Shown one piece after another: positions 15,652 through 23,957 of a stretch of 40,134 bases of DNA. This DNA is from Clostridia bacterium (lineage in GTDB: Bacteria > Bacillota > Clostridia > Christensenellales > Aristaeellaceae), in assembly GCA_017448975.1 (NCBI GenBank), contig JAFSKN010000014.1, positions 1 to 40,134 of the forward strand, given 5' to 3'. Numbering within the stretch: position 1 is the stretch's first letter; each line of letters begins with the position of its first letter. Under the pieces are notes generated by a model. That model was given only the letters and a program-made list of their open reading frames with translations. It searched no databases and was not told the origin of the DNA. The position numbers and the translations under genes were made by a program.

Positions 15652-16193
15652 GGAAATTTTTTAAAGAAATCGTCTTTCTCGGAAATTGTGAGGAGCTGAT
15701 GAGTCGTTTCCCGGCGCTGTTTCCGTCTGTTCTCCCCGCGTGCCGACCCCGTCCGTCCACCCCGAACGAAAACGTTTTCCCTCCGGTTTCTTCCAATGCG
15801 CAGTGTTTTTAACTTTCGTTTTGCAAAAACGGCTCAATTTTCTCTCAAAATTTGCTCTTTATGATTCTCAAATTCCATGATTTTACGGGGGAAAAATGGT
15901 ACTCGTTTGCTTGATATTGAACCAGATATTACATGAAATCCGCGGCGCACAAAGGAAATGGAGGGCCCGCCTTTTGCTTGAAAGAATGCGGAAAATACTT
16001 GATTTTTGCGCAGTCCGGAATAGAAACGCAGCGCACCGCGCCGCAATCCATGACTAAAAATTTCGCAATATTTGAGAAGCAAATACCCGATTTGCCATTG
16101 CTGACAGGCCGTTTTTTTACCATAATAGACGCATCAAGCACATCAGTGCGAGGAACGCAAGGCACCCGACCACAATTTGAAGGAGGAAGAAGC
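15652..16193 (+). promoter_or_regulatory. Long upstream region of the sugar ABC importer
   Basis: About 540 nt without a credible gene. A perfect palindrome GAAAACGTTTTC lies at 15768-15779, the shape of a LacI-family or CcpA-like operator, but far (about 415 nt) from the gene. A likely promoter is TTGCTG (16099-16104), 16-nt spacer, CATAAT (16121-16126), giving a leader of about 60 nt. The open frame through 15933-16193 lacks a ribosome site and family-like sequence. Confidence 0.45.
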
Positions 16194-17867
16194 ATGAAAA
16201 AGTTCCTGGCAGCCCTGTTGGCAATGGTAATGGTGCTCTCCATGATTCCCGCCGTCTTTGCGGAGGAGACCATCACCCTGACCGTGTTCCGCGGCGATCC
16301 CGGCGACCAGCCCACGGAAGACAACAAGATTTACAAGCTGATCGAAGAAAAGCTGGGCATCAAATTTGAATTTGAATTCCTGGCCGGCGATCTGGCCGAA
16401 ACCCTGAACCTGAAAATGGCCGACGACGTGTATCCCGATCTGTTCGACGGCGGCAACTACGCCGAGACCCTGGAGAACGGCGAAGTGCTGATCGACCTGC
16501 TGCCCTACATCAGCGAAGAAAAGACCCCCAACCTCTACAAGCACATCTACACCAACGACCGCATCAAGCAGCTCATGACCGAAGACGGCAAGCTGTACAT
16601 CATCCCCAACTACGGCATCAACTACAACGCTCAGATCCAGAATGAGTGCAACGGCCCCGCCTTCTTCATCCAGAAGCAGGTCATTGCCTGGAACAACTAT
16701 GAAGTGCCCACCACCCTGAACGAATACTTCGACCTGATCGAGCGCTTCATTGCCGCCAATCCCACCACCGCCAACGGCACCCCCTACACCGGCTTTGCCA
16801 TCCTGTGCGAAGGCTGGCGTCACTTCTGCCTGATCAACCCCGTGCAGCACCTGATGGGCCGCCCCAACGACGGTGAAGTGTACATCTGCGTCACCGATCA
16901 GAACTACGAAGTGACCGGCAACGATCCTTCCGTGGCTTTCAAGACCGAAACCTTCATCGACAAGCCCTATGCCAAGGCTTACTATGCCAAGCTGAACGAA
17001 GAATATCATAAGGGCCTGATCAACAAGGACACCTTCGTCATGAACTATGACCAGTACATCGCTGCCCTGTCCAACGGCACCGTGATCGGCATGTTCGACC
17101 AGACCTGGGACTTCGGCACCGCTACCGACTCCCTGCGGGCCAACGAACAGTATGCCAACACCTACCTGGCTCTGCCCCTCGTGTACGATCCTGAATATGT
17201 AAACGGCGCGGTAATCGAAGAACATTACCTCAACGGCGCTGTCATGAATAAGGACCGCGGCTTCGGCATCTCCGTCACCTGCGAGTGCCCCGAGCGCGTT
17301 GTGCAGCTGTTTGAAACCCTGCTCTCCGACGAATGGCAGACCATTCTCCAGTGGGGCATCGAGGGCGAAGATTACTATGTGGAAAACGGCCGCTACCTGA
17401 TGACCAAGGAACAGTATGATAACCGCGCTGACGCTCAGTGGAAGCGCGCCAACCGCGCTCTGGCCATCTGGGAATCCGCTCCCAAGAAGCAGGGCACCAT
17501 GGACAACGGCAACGCCTGGGATCCCGGCCAGCAGCCCGAAATCTACTTCGGCCAGATGAACGACTATGACAAGGACTTCCTGACCGCCGCCGGCAAGAAG
17601 ACCCCCGCCGAATTCTTCAACGCGCCCATCGAACTGGCTCCCTACGGCGAAGCCTGGCAGATCGACAAAGCGCCCATCGACATCGACTACAACCAGGGCT
17701 TCCTGCCCATCCAGGATCGTTGGCTGCCCATCATCATCACCTGCGATCCCGCTGAACTCGACGCCAACTGGGACGCCTTCGTGGCTGAAATCACGCCCAG
17801 CGCGCAGATTTACACCGACTTCATGCAGACTGAGGTGCTGAAGCTGGTTGAACAGGCTACCAAGTAA
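16194..17867 (+). CDS. Sugar ABC transporter substrate-binding protein
   Basis: 557 aa extracellular solute-binding protein of the LplA-like group that works with LplB/YtcP permeases on oligosaccharides, often pectin-derived. Signal peptide in residues 1-23 ends AVFA before EE; there is no lipobox Cys, unusual for a Gram-positive binding protein, so anchoring must differ or the protein is released. Mature part opens with TLTVFRGDPGDQPTEDNKIYK and has several aromatic-rich segments. Start at 16194 follows AAGGAGG. Codon use is strongly biased to C-ending codons, suggesting high expression. The two permeases and an AraC regulator follow. No ATPase is encoded here; importers of this type use a shared MsmX-like ATPase. 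Confidence 0.9.
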   Translation: MKKFLAALLAMVMVLSMIPAVFAEETITLTVFRGDPGDQPTEDNKIYKLIEEKLGIKFEFEFLAGDLAETLNLKMADDVYPDLFDGGNYAETLENGEVLIDLLPYISEEKTPNLYKHIYTNDRIKQLMTEDGKLYIIPNYGINYNAQIQNECNGPAFFIQKQVIAWNNYEVPTTLNEYFDLIERFIAANPTTANGTPYTGFAILCEGWRHFCLINPVQHLMGRPNDGEVYICVTDQNYEVTGNDPSVAFKTETFIDKPYAKAYYAKLNEEYHKGLINKDTFVMNYDQYIAALSNGTVIGMFDQTWDFGTATDSLRANEQYANTYLALPLVYDPEYVNGAVIEEHYLNGAVMNKDRGFGISVTCECPERVVQLFETLLSDEWQTILQWGIEGEDYYVENGRYLMTKEQYDNRADAQWKRANRALAIWESAPKKQGTMDNGNAWDPGQQPEIYFGQMNDYDKDFLTAAGKKTPAEFFNAPIELAPYGEAWQIDKAPIDIDYNQGFLPIQDRWLPIIITCDPAELDANWDAFVAEITPSAQIYTDFMQTEVLKLVEQATK

Positions 17868-17883
17868 TTCAGTCTTGCCTTAT

Positions 17884-17909
17884 GGGGGGAGGGATACGTC
17901 CCTCTCCCC
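17884..17909 (+). terminator. Hairpin between binding protein and permease genes
   Basis: GGGGGAGGGA/TCCCTCTCCCC stem with a tacg loop and no T-run. Probably an attenuating or mRNA-stabilising structure that gives more binding protein than permease. Confidence 0.5.
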
Positions 17910-17995
17910 TTGACGTATATCAGGAGATCATGCATCCGTTCAGGCGCGCGAATGAAACCGAGGCTGGCTGGGCGGCTTCAAAGGGGGAAACGGCC

Positions 17996-18949
17996 ATGAC
18001 GGCGATCACGAAGGAATTGAATCAAACAAAACGGCAAAAAGGGTTTTTCCGCAGGCTGTGCGGGCAATGGCAGTTAATGGTCATGTCTGTGCCCATGCTC
18101 CTGTATGTTTTTTTGTTTAATTACGCGCCCATGTGGGGCTGGCTGACGGCCTTCCAGGATTATCAGCCCAAAAAGGGCTTAGCTGGCAGCCCGTGGGTGG
18201 GCCTGGAGAATTTCAAATTCCTGTTCGGGCGGGAGGACTTCCTGCTCGCGATCCGGAACACCTTAGCCATGAGCGTCATCAACCTGGTATTCGGCACGGT
18301 GTCCTCCATTCTGCTGGCCATCCTGCTGAACGAGGTCAGGAGCAAGGCGTTCAAGCGCACCGTGCAGACCGTGACCTATCTGCCCCATTTCCTTTCCATG
18401 GTCATCGTCGTTGGCATGGCCCAGAACATCTTTTCCAGCAACGGCGCGGTAAACAGCCTGTTGATGTCCTTAGGGCTGGTGAAGGAGCCGGTGTTCTTCC
18501 TGGGCAAGGGAGAATACTTCTGGTGGCTGGTGGGCGTAATCAACGTGTGGAAGGAAGTCGGCTGGAACACCATCATCTATATCGCCGCCATGACCTCCAT
18601 CGACCCCAGTCTCTATGAAGCGGCGTCCATCGATGGCGCGGGCCGGTTCCAGCGCATCCTGCACGTAACGCTGCCCGGCATCAAGTCCACTTTCATGGTG
18701 CTTTTGATTATGAACATCGGCCACCTGATGGAAGCGGGCTTTGAAATCCAGTACCTGCTGCGCTCCGGCCTGACCATGAAATATTCCGACACCATCGACG
18801 TGTTCGCCCTGATCTACAGCTTCGGCAGCAGCAAGCCGCACTACGCTTACGGCACCGCCGCCGGTATGTTCAAGAGCATCGTGGGCATCATCCTGCTGTT
18901 CGGCGCCAATATGGCGGCCAAGGCGCTGGATGAAGAAACGCTGATTTAA
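17996..18949 (+). CDS. Sugar ABC transporter permease (LplB-like)
   Basis: 317 aa, six predicted membrane helices beginning with LMVMSVPMLLYVFLFNYAPM. The EAA loop that docks the ATPase is EAASIDGAGRFQRILHVTLPG, typical of this class. Upstream in-frame starts exist, but 17996 has AAGGGGGAAA at good spacing and matches family length. Second gene of the importer operon, 17 nt before the partner permease. Confidence 0.92.
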   Translation: MTAITKELNQTKRQKGFFRRLCGQWQLMVMSVPMLLYVFLFNYAPMWGWLTAFQDYQPKKGLAGSPWVGLENFKFLFGREDFLLAIRNTLAMSVINLVFGTVSSILLAILLNEVRSKAFKRTVQTVTYLPHFLSMVIVVGMAQNIFSSNGAVNSLLMSLGLVKEPVFFLGKGEYFWWLVGVINVWKEVGWNTIIYIAAMTSIDPSLYEAASIDGAGRFQRILHVTLPGIKSTFMVLLIMNIGHLMEAGFEIQYLLRSGLTMKYSDTIDVFALIYSFGSSKPHYAYGTAAGMFKSIVGIILLFGANMAAKALDEETLI

Positions 18950-18966
18950 GAAGGGAGGGGTATCTT

Positions 18967-19881
18967 GTGACTGCTTTGAATCCTGTCAAGAGAAACGGAA
19001 AGCGGCGGGATATCGTGTTCCCGATCGTGAATACCGTCGTCCTGTGCCTGCTGATGTTCATTACCCTGTATCCCGTGCTGAACACGGTGGCCTACTCCTT
19101 CAACGACGGCATGGACGCGGTTCGCGGCGGCATCGGCATCTGGCCCCGGGTGTTCAGCACCAGCGCCTATAAAGAGCTGCTCCAGGATGGCGCGGTGTAT
19201 CAGGCGTTCTGGATCTCCCTGTCCAAGACCGTGATCACCACCGTTCTGAACCTGTTCTTTACCTCCATGCTGGCCTATGCCCTGAGCCGTAAAGAATATG
19301 TGCTGCGCAAGTTCATCACCGTGGTGCTGGTGCTCACCATGTACGTGAACGCGGGCCTTATTCCCAATTATCTGCTCATTTCCCGCACCCTGGGCCTGAA
19401 AAACACCTTCTGGGTGTACATCATTCCCACCATGTTCTCCTGCTTTAACATGATCGTCATCCGCACCTACATCGTGGGCCTGCCGGAAGCGCTGGTGGAA
19501 TCCGCCCGCATCGACGGCGCGGGGGACTTAAGGACGTTCTTCCAGATCATCCTGCCCCTGTGCCTGCCCGTTATGGCCACGGTGGCCCTGTTCGTGGCTG
19601 TGGGCGCTTGGAACAGTTGGTTTGACACATATCTGTACTGCGGCAGCAAAAAGAACCTGTACACCCTGCAATACCTGCTGAAAATGAAGCTGGCCACCAC
19701 GCAGAACAGCTCTAATGCGGCCAACACCACCGCCGACGCCCTGGCGACCGCCGCCAAGGTGGCGCCCATCACCATCCGCTGCGCCATCACCGTGGTTTCC
19801 GCCGTGCCCATCCTGGTGGTGTATCCCTTCTTACAGAAGTATTTCGTCACCGGCATGGCCCTGGGCAGCGTGAAGGGATAA
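18967..19881 (+). CDS. Carbohydrate ABC transporter permease (YtcP-like)
   Basis: 304 aa with six membrane helices; EAA motif ESARIDGAGDLRTFFQIILPL; C-terminus ending in KYFVTGMALGSVKG as in YtcP-type permeases (compare the fragment at 31407-31733, which ends KGITLGGVKG). GTG start with AAGGGAGGGG upstream. Partner of the preceding permease. Confidence 0.92.
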   Translation: MTALNPVKRNGKRRDIVFPIVNTVVLCLLMFITLYPVLNTVAYSFNDGMDAVRGGIGIWPRVFSTSAYKELLQDGAVYQAFWISLSKTVITTVLNLFFTSMLAYALSRKEYVLRKFITVVLVLTMYVNAGLIPNYLLISRTLGLKNTFWVYIIPTMFSCFNMIVIRTYIVGLPEALVESARIDGAGDLRTFFQIILPLCLPVMATVALFVAVGAWNSWFDTYLYCGSKKNLYTLQYLLKMKLATTQNSSNAANTTADALATAAKVAPITIRCAITVVSAVPILVVYPFLQKYFVTGMALGSVKG

Positions 19882-19918
19882 GTCGCGGAGCGGCTTGAGC
19901 AAGAGACGCTTTAGATTG

Positions 19919-20029
19919 AGTTCAGAGTTGAGAGTTGAGATATATTTCGTGCGTGTGTTCCTTTCACTGGAGATGCAGAGCAAAAGCGAAAAACAAAACA
20001 AATCTCAACGCTCCGCTCTCAACTCTCTC
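19919..20029. repeat. Inverted AGAGTTGAG short-repeat tracts
   Basis: Left arm of AGAGTTG/AGAGTTGAGA units (about 19919-19945) and a right arm of the complementary units (TCTCAAC, CTCTCAACTCTC; about 20001-20029) around some 55 nt of unrelated sequence, lying between importer and regulator. Same layout as 1513-1610 with a different unit; possibly a miniature inverted-repeat element. Confidence 0.5.
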
Positions 20030-20089
20030 GCTGACTGACAAGTATTTCAGAATTGATCCTCACAGCACATCAATGGGGGGGGAGAAACC

Positions 20090-21022
20090 TTGGCCGAGCA
20101 TATTGCCCAGCCGGGAGGCGGACAGTCCCGTTTTCCCGATGGCTTTCGCATCCTGCAGGGCAAGCAGGAATACGTCACCTATCTGGAGCATTCCTCCATT
20201 CGCATTTGGCCCTCCGACGTGGCGGCCCATTATGATCCCCACCGGCATTCCGCCGTGGAGATCATCATGCCCAGCCGGGGCGTGACGCTCTACCATGTGC
20301 AGGACGACGTGTACCGGGTACAGCCGGGAGAGATCCTGATCGTGCCGTCGGACTGCCAGCATGCCCTGACCGAGCCGCCGGAAACCCAGCGTTACCTGCT
20401 GCTGTTCGAGCCTACGCCTTTTACCGGCATGCGCGACATGGCCGAGCTCTCGCCCATGATGCAGCGGCCCATCTACCTGCATGACGGTTCGGAAACCCAC
20501 ACCCAGGCCAGGGAGCTGCTGAACCTTACGGTGGAATGCTATTTCGCCCGGGAACCCATGTGGAATACCCAGTGCTATTCCTATCTGATGCAGCTTTACG
20601 CCCTGCTGGGCCGCCGCTATCTGCGCTCCTCTGCCCAGCCCCGGGAAACGCTGCACCGGAATATCGATCCCGCCATCATGAACAGCGTGCTCACCTACAT
20701 CAATGAGCACTACATGGACGATATTTCCCTGGAAAACGCGGCGCTGTTCGCGGGCTTTTCCAAGTATTATTTCTCCCGCATGTTCAAGCAATTTTCCGGT
20801 CTTCCCTTTTCGGAATACCTTACCCGCAAGCGCTTGAACGTGGCTTCGGACCTGCTGGTGCGCACCAATCAGCCCATCCGGGAAATCGCAGTTTCCTCCG
20901 GCTTCGGCAGCACCGCCACCTTCAATCGCACCTTCCGGGAACATAAAAACTGCACCCCGTCCCAGTTCCGGGCCATTTACGGCATGGTGATCAGCCCCGT
21001 GGCAGAAAAACCGCTGTTCTGA
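20090..21022 (+). CDS. AraC-family transcriptional regulator
   Basis: 310 aa. N-terminal cupin-like sensor domain (about 35-130; HYDPHRHSAVEIIMPSRG and VQPGEILIVPSDCQHAL) and C-terminal double helix-turn-helix (about 200-302; DISLENAALFAGFSKYYFSRMFKQ and IREIAVSSGFGSTATFNRTFRE), then CTPSQFRA. It probably senses the imported sugar and activates the preceding transport operon. TTG start at 20090 after a G-rich GGGGGGAG. Transcribed with or behind the importer. Confidence 0.92.
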   Translation: MAEHIAQPGGGQSRFPDGFRILQGKQEYVTYLEHSSIRIWPSDVAAHYDPHRHSAVEIIMPSRGVTLYHVQDDVYRVQPGEILIVPSDCQHALTEPPETQRYLLLFEPTPFTGMRDMAELSPMMQRPIYLHDGSETHTQARELLNLTVECYFAREPMWNTQCYSYLMQLYALLGRRYLRSSAQPRETLHRNIDPAIMNSVLTYINEHYMDDISLENAALFAGFSKYYFSRMFKQFSGLPFSEYLTRKRLNVASDLLVRTNQPIREIAVSSGFGSTATFNRTFREHKNCTPSQFRAIYGMVISPVAEKPLF

Positions 21023-21043
21023 TCGTCCCGCCGAAACGAACGG

Positions 21044-21086
21044 AAAAAAGCCTCATGCCGGATTTTGCGCCGGCATGAGGTTTTTT
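21044..21086. terminator. Bidirectional terminator
   Basis: CCTCATGCCG/CCGGCATGAGG stem with T6 after it on the plus strand and an A6 before it (T6 on the minus strand). Serves both the AraC gene and the convergent esterase gene. Confidence 0.88.
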
Positions 21087-21127
21087 ACGCGCTTTCTTGC
21101 CCGGCCTAAACCGAGGAAATTTTCGCG

Positions 21128-23074
21128 TCAATACAGTTTGTACATCCGATCCATGATGCTGTAAAGGGCTTCATAGGGCTCGTCCTCGGGGTAGATATCC
21201 TCGCCCAGCACCAGCACCTGGCGGGTGTATTCCATGGGATACCAGGAGGGGAAGCCGACGCCGTTGGGATTGCCGTTTTTCATGAAATTCACCAGATACG
21301 TCTGCATAGCGGCGCTCAGGCGGCGGTCGTAATCGGTGTACAGGGAAGAATTATCGGGGATATTGCCGTAGAAGTATACTTCCTCGCCGCTGTGCCAGTT
21401 GCCTAAGCGGCCGTTGGTCTGCTTGAAATGGTACATGTAGATGGGAATCTTGTTGGTCACCGCCTGGCGCGCCCAGCAATGGTGGCCGTAGGCGAAATAG
21501 TACACGGTGTAGATTTCGGCCCAGTTCGCCTGCGCTTCCGCGTCGGTGTGGGCGGGATAGAGGGCCAGCACCTTGTCGGTCATGTCGCCAAACAGGGCGC
21601 GCACCTTGGCTTCGTAGTTTTCCAGGCTGGTGCTGTCAAGCAGCAGGAAGGGGCCGGATTCGCCTAAGTTAAAGCCCTGCAAAATGGCTTCCTCGTTGTA
21701 ATTTCCGTGGGTATAGGCTTCCCAGGGCGTTTCGGTGAGCACGAAGCCGTCCACGGTGATGTGGTGATGAAAGGCCGCTTCCTCCACTAATTTTTCAGCG
21801 GGCATGGCGCGCAGCTCCTCAACGGATTGAACACCAAGCCTCTCCTTGGTTTCCTGGCCCGCGCGCAGGGCTTCCTCCCTGGTGCGGAAGGAATGGGCGG
21901 GCTCCGGCGCGGTGACGGTGGAGCTTTCGCCCACCACCCGGCGGAACAGCCCCTTGGCCAGGGGAGAGGTGCACAGGGCGGTCACGCAGGCGGACCCGGC
22001 GCTTTCGCCGGCCAGGGTCACGTTGCCCGGGTCGCCCCCAAAGGCGGCAATGTTGTTCTGCACCCAGTACAGGGCGGCGATCTGATCCATCAGGCCGTAA
22101 TTGCCCGTGGTGCCGGAAGCGTTTTCCGCCGCCAGCTCTTCGTCGGCGAAAAAGCCAAATATACCCAAGCGGTAGCCCATGTTCACCACCACCACGCCCT
22201 GCCGGGCCAGGCCCTCGCCGCTGTAATCGGCGTACCAGGGCTGGCCGGTTTGCAGGGAACCGCCGTGGATGTAAACCAGCACCGGCAGGCCGGATACCTC
22301 GCCCGCGGGCTTCCATATGTTCACGTACAGGGAATCTTCGCTCACCGGCGCGCGGTAATTATCCGTTATGGAAATCGCGTAATCGTGATAGCCGATGATT
22401 TGGGACAGACTTTCCACAATGGGCAGGCTTTGGGGCTGCATACTCATGGGGGCGAATTTGTCCGCCTGCAGTTCCCCTTCCCAGGGCTGGGGCTGCTGGG
22501 GCGAGCGCCAGCGCAGCTCGCCCACCGGGGGCTGGGCGTAGGGGATGCCCGTGAATACCTCCACTTCGCCGTCCGCGGTGTACACGCCGGTCAAATCGCC
22601 CTGAGCGATGTGGATCACGTCCGTCCGCCGCAGAGCCGCGCCTTCCAGGGCGGGCACCGGCTTCACCGGCGGCCAGGAAATCACCGCGATGACGGCGTAG
22701 CCGATCAGCACGGCCAAGAAGGCTAAGATGCGCGGGCCCAACCCCGCGTATTTGAGGGTGATCCTGCCGATCCGTCCGCCCCGCAGCACGCTGTACAGGG
22801 CAATCAGGAACACCGTCAAGGCCCAGCCCAGCAGCACGTGCCGGTTGAGCTCCAGAAACGCGAAGAAAACCAGGGCCGTCAGGCCCAGCAGCACCCGCCA
22901 TACCACGCGGTTGGCTTCTTTTCTTGGTTCCTCACGCGGCTCTTCTTCCTGTTCGGTCTCTTCTTCCTGCCCGGCTTGCTCGGCTTGTCCTTCCTGCTCG
23001 GGCTGCGCCGTCTGTTCTTCCCGTTCAGTCTGTTCCGCCGGTTCGGCCGGGGCCGTCTGATCCTTCTGCTCCAC
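21128..23074 (-). CDS. Type-B carboxylesterase with N-terminal membrane anchor
   Basis: 648 aa. C-terminal alpha/beta-hydrolase of the carboxylesterase B family from about residue 150: FTGIPYAQPPVGELRW, oxyanion HGGS at 270-273, nucleophile Ser358 in GESAG, and a likely catalytic His in NWHSGEEVYF. Before it come a Glu/Gln-rich stretch (residues 1-52) and three hydrophobic segments (about 59-75, 79-98, 117-134), so the catalytic part is membrane-tethered, probably outside the cell. GTG start with AAAGGA upstream. It follows the peptidase E-like gene by 21 nt. Likely removes acyl groups from sugars or other esters; substrate unknown. Confidence 0.88.
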   Translation of the reverse strand: MEQKDQTAPAEPAEQTEREEQTAQPEQEGQAEQAGQEEETEQEEEPREEPRKEANRVVWRVLLGLTALVFFAFLELNRHVLLGWALTVFLIALYSVLRGGRIGRITLKYAGLGPRILAFLAVLIGYAVIAVISWPPVKPVPALEGAALRRTDVIHIAQGDLTGVYTADGEVEVFTGIPYAQPPVGELRWRSPQQPQPWEGELQADKFAPMSMQPQSLPIVESLSQIIGYHDYAISITDNYRAPVSEDSLYVNIWKPAGEVSGLPVLVYIHGGSLQTGQPWYADYSGEGLARQGVVVVNMGYRLGIFGFFADEELAAENASGTTGNYGLMDQIAALYWVQNNIAAFGGDPGNVTLAGESAGSACVTALCTSPLAKGLFRRVVGESSTVTAPEPAHSFRTREEALRAGQETKERLGVQSVEELRAMPAEKLVEEAAFHHHITVDGFVLTETPWEAYTHGNYNEEAILQGFNLGESGPFLLLDSTSLENYEAKVRALFGDMTDKVLALYPAHTDAEAQANWAEIYTVYYFAYGHHCWARQAVTNKIPIYMYHFKQTNGRLGNWHSGEEVYFYGNIPDNSSLYTDYDRRLSAAMQTYLVNFMKNGNPNGVGFPSWYPMEYTRQVLVLGEDIYPEDEPYEALYSIMDRMYKLY

Positions 23075-23095
23075 AGTGTGTTCCTTTCTCCCGGC

Positions 23096-23816
23096 TCACG
23101 AAAGGGCCAGGGCTTCGTTTTCCCATCCCGCCTGCTCCATGCGGCCGTCCCGGATGCGATGGGCTTCCCCGAACAGGGTTTCCCGTCCGTCCCGGCCCAG
23201 CAGGTAGCTGCCGTCCGGGATGGCGTAAAAAGGTACGGCCTGCGCTGTCCGGCAGGGTGATTTCATCGAATAATTTGAGGCCGTCCACTTTGCTGTCCTT
23301 CACCATCTGATAATGGGGCAGCAGCATGGTGCGCGTCACGCCTAAGCCCGGCAGCCAGCGGCGGTAATGAGGCGATACCGCTTCCCCTTCCTCCTCCGGC
23401 TGGGCGTATACGGGATCGGCGCAGTTCATGGTGCCCGCGCTGATGCCGATGAGCACGCCGTCAAAGGCTTTCATGCAGGCTTTCTGATCGATTTTTTGAA
23501 AAAAAGCGTTCTGGGTGGGCACGTGGCCCCCGGCCAGGACGATCAGCCCGGCGTTTTGCACCAGATTTGCGGCTGACGTTTCGTTCCGCCCGTCCAATAT
23601 GCGGAAATCTGAAAAACAGTACCCCTCGTGCTCCAAAGCCAAACGCATGTCCCCGGCGATGTGGTCGGTGTAGGCGGGCCGGTTCGGGTCGGCGCAGATA
23701 AACAGCGCGTCTGAACGCCTGGGCAGCGCGCGCTGCAAAGCGTCCAAAAAGCCGTTGGCCGGATTCAGGTACGGCGTGCCCGGCGTGAAAGGACTGCTGG
23801 TGAGAAAATAAACCAT
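23096..23816 (-). pseudogene. Peptidase E-like (S51 / class I amidotransferase-like) gene with frameshift
   Basis: Start at 23816 (MVYFLTSSPF). Intact N-terminal part has LVLAGGHVPTQN-type sequence (here LIVLAGGHVPTQNAFFQ) and the nucleophile elbow GISAGTMNC, as in peptidase E and relatives that cleave Asp-X dipeptides. After DSAGRTF the frame breaks at a run of five T (minus strand; A5 at 23227-23231). Removing one T restores YAIPDGSYLLGRDGRETLF to ALALS and a stop at 23096, giving 239 aa, the family length. So one base is extra: a sequencing error, a recent mutation, or slippage at the homopolymer. Own promoter; first in an operon with the carboxylesterase. Confidence 0.82.
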
Positions 23817-23852
23817 GCTGCCGCGTTCCTCCCTGTTCGCTTTTTTGTGTTT

Positions 23853-23882
23853 ATTGTAATGGAAGAAACAAAGGTTTGTCAA
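23853..23882 (-). promoter_or_regulatory. Promoter of peptidase/esterase operon
   Basis: On the minus strand TTGACA (23882-23877), 18-nt spacer, TACAAT (23858-23853). Confidence 0.62.
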
Positions 23883-23894
23883 TCCCTGCCGCCC

Positions 23895-23923
23895 TTGCGG
23901 AAATTGGAACCCTGAATTATAAT
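23895..23923 (+). promoter_or_regulatory. Promoter of tmcAL
   Basis: TTGCGG (23895-23900), 17-nt spacer, TATAAT (23918-23923), 35 nt before the start. Divergent from the peptidase promoter. Confidence 0.65.
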
Positions 23924-23957
23924 AGGAATTGCATGAAGCGGGGAAGGAGGCGGCGGC

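Noticed and set aside
15933-16193. N-terminal extension of the sugar-binding protein
   Set aside because: The frame is open upstream, but the ribosome site and signal peptide place the start at 16194.
23025-23095. Extended shifted-frame C-terminus of the peptidase E-like protein
   Set aside because: The shifted frame gives Pro/Gly/Arg-rich sequence unlike the family and runs into the esterase start; the corrected frame ends cleanly at 23096.
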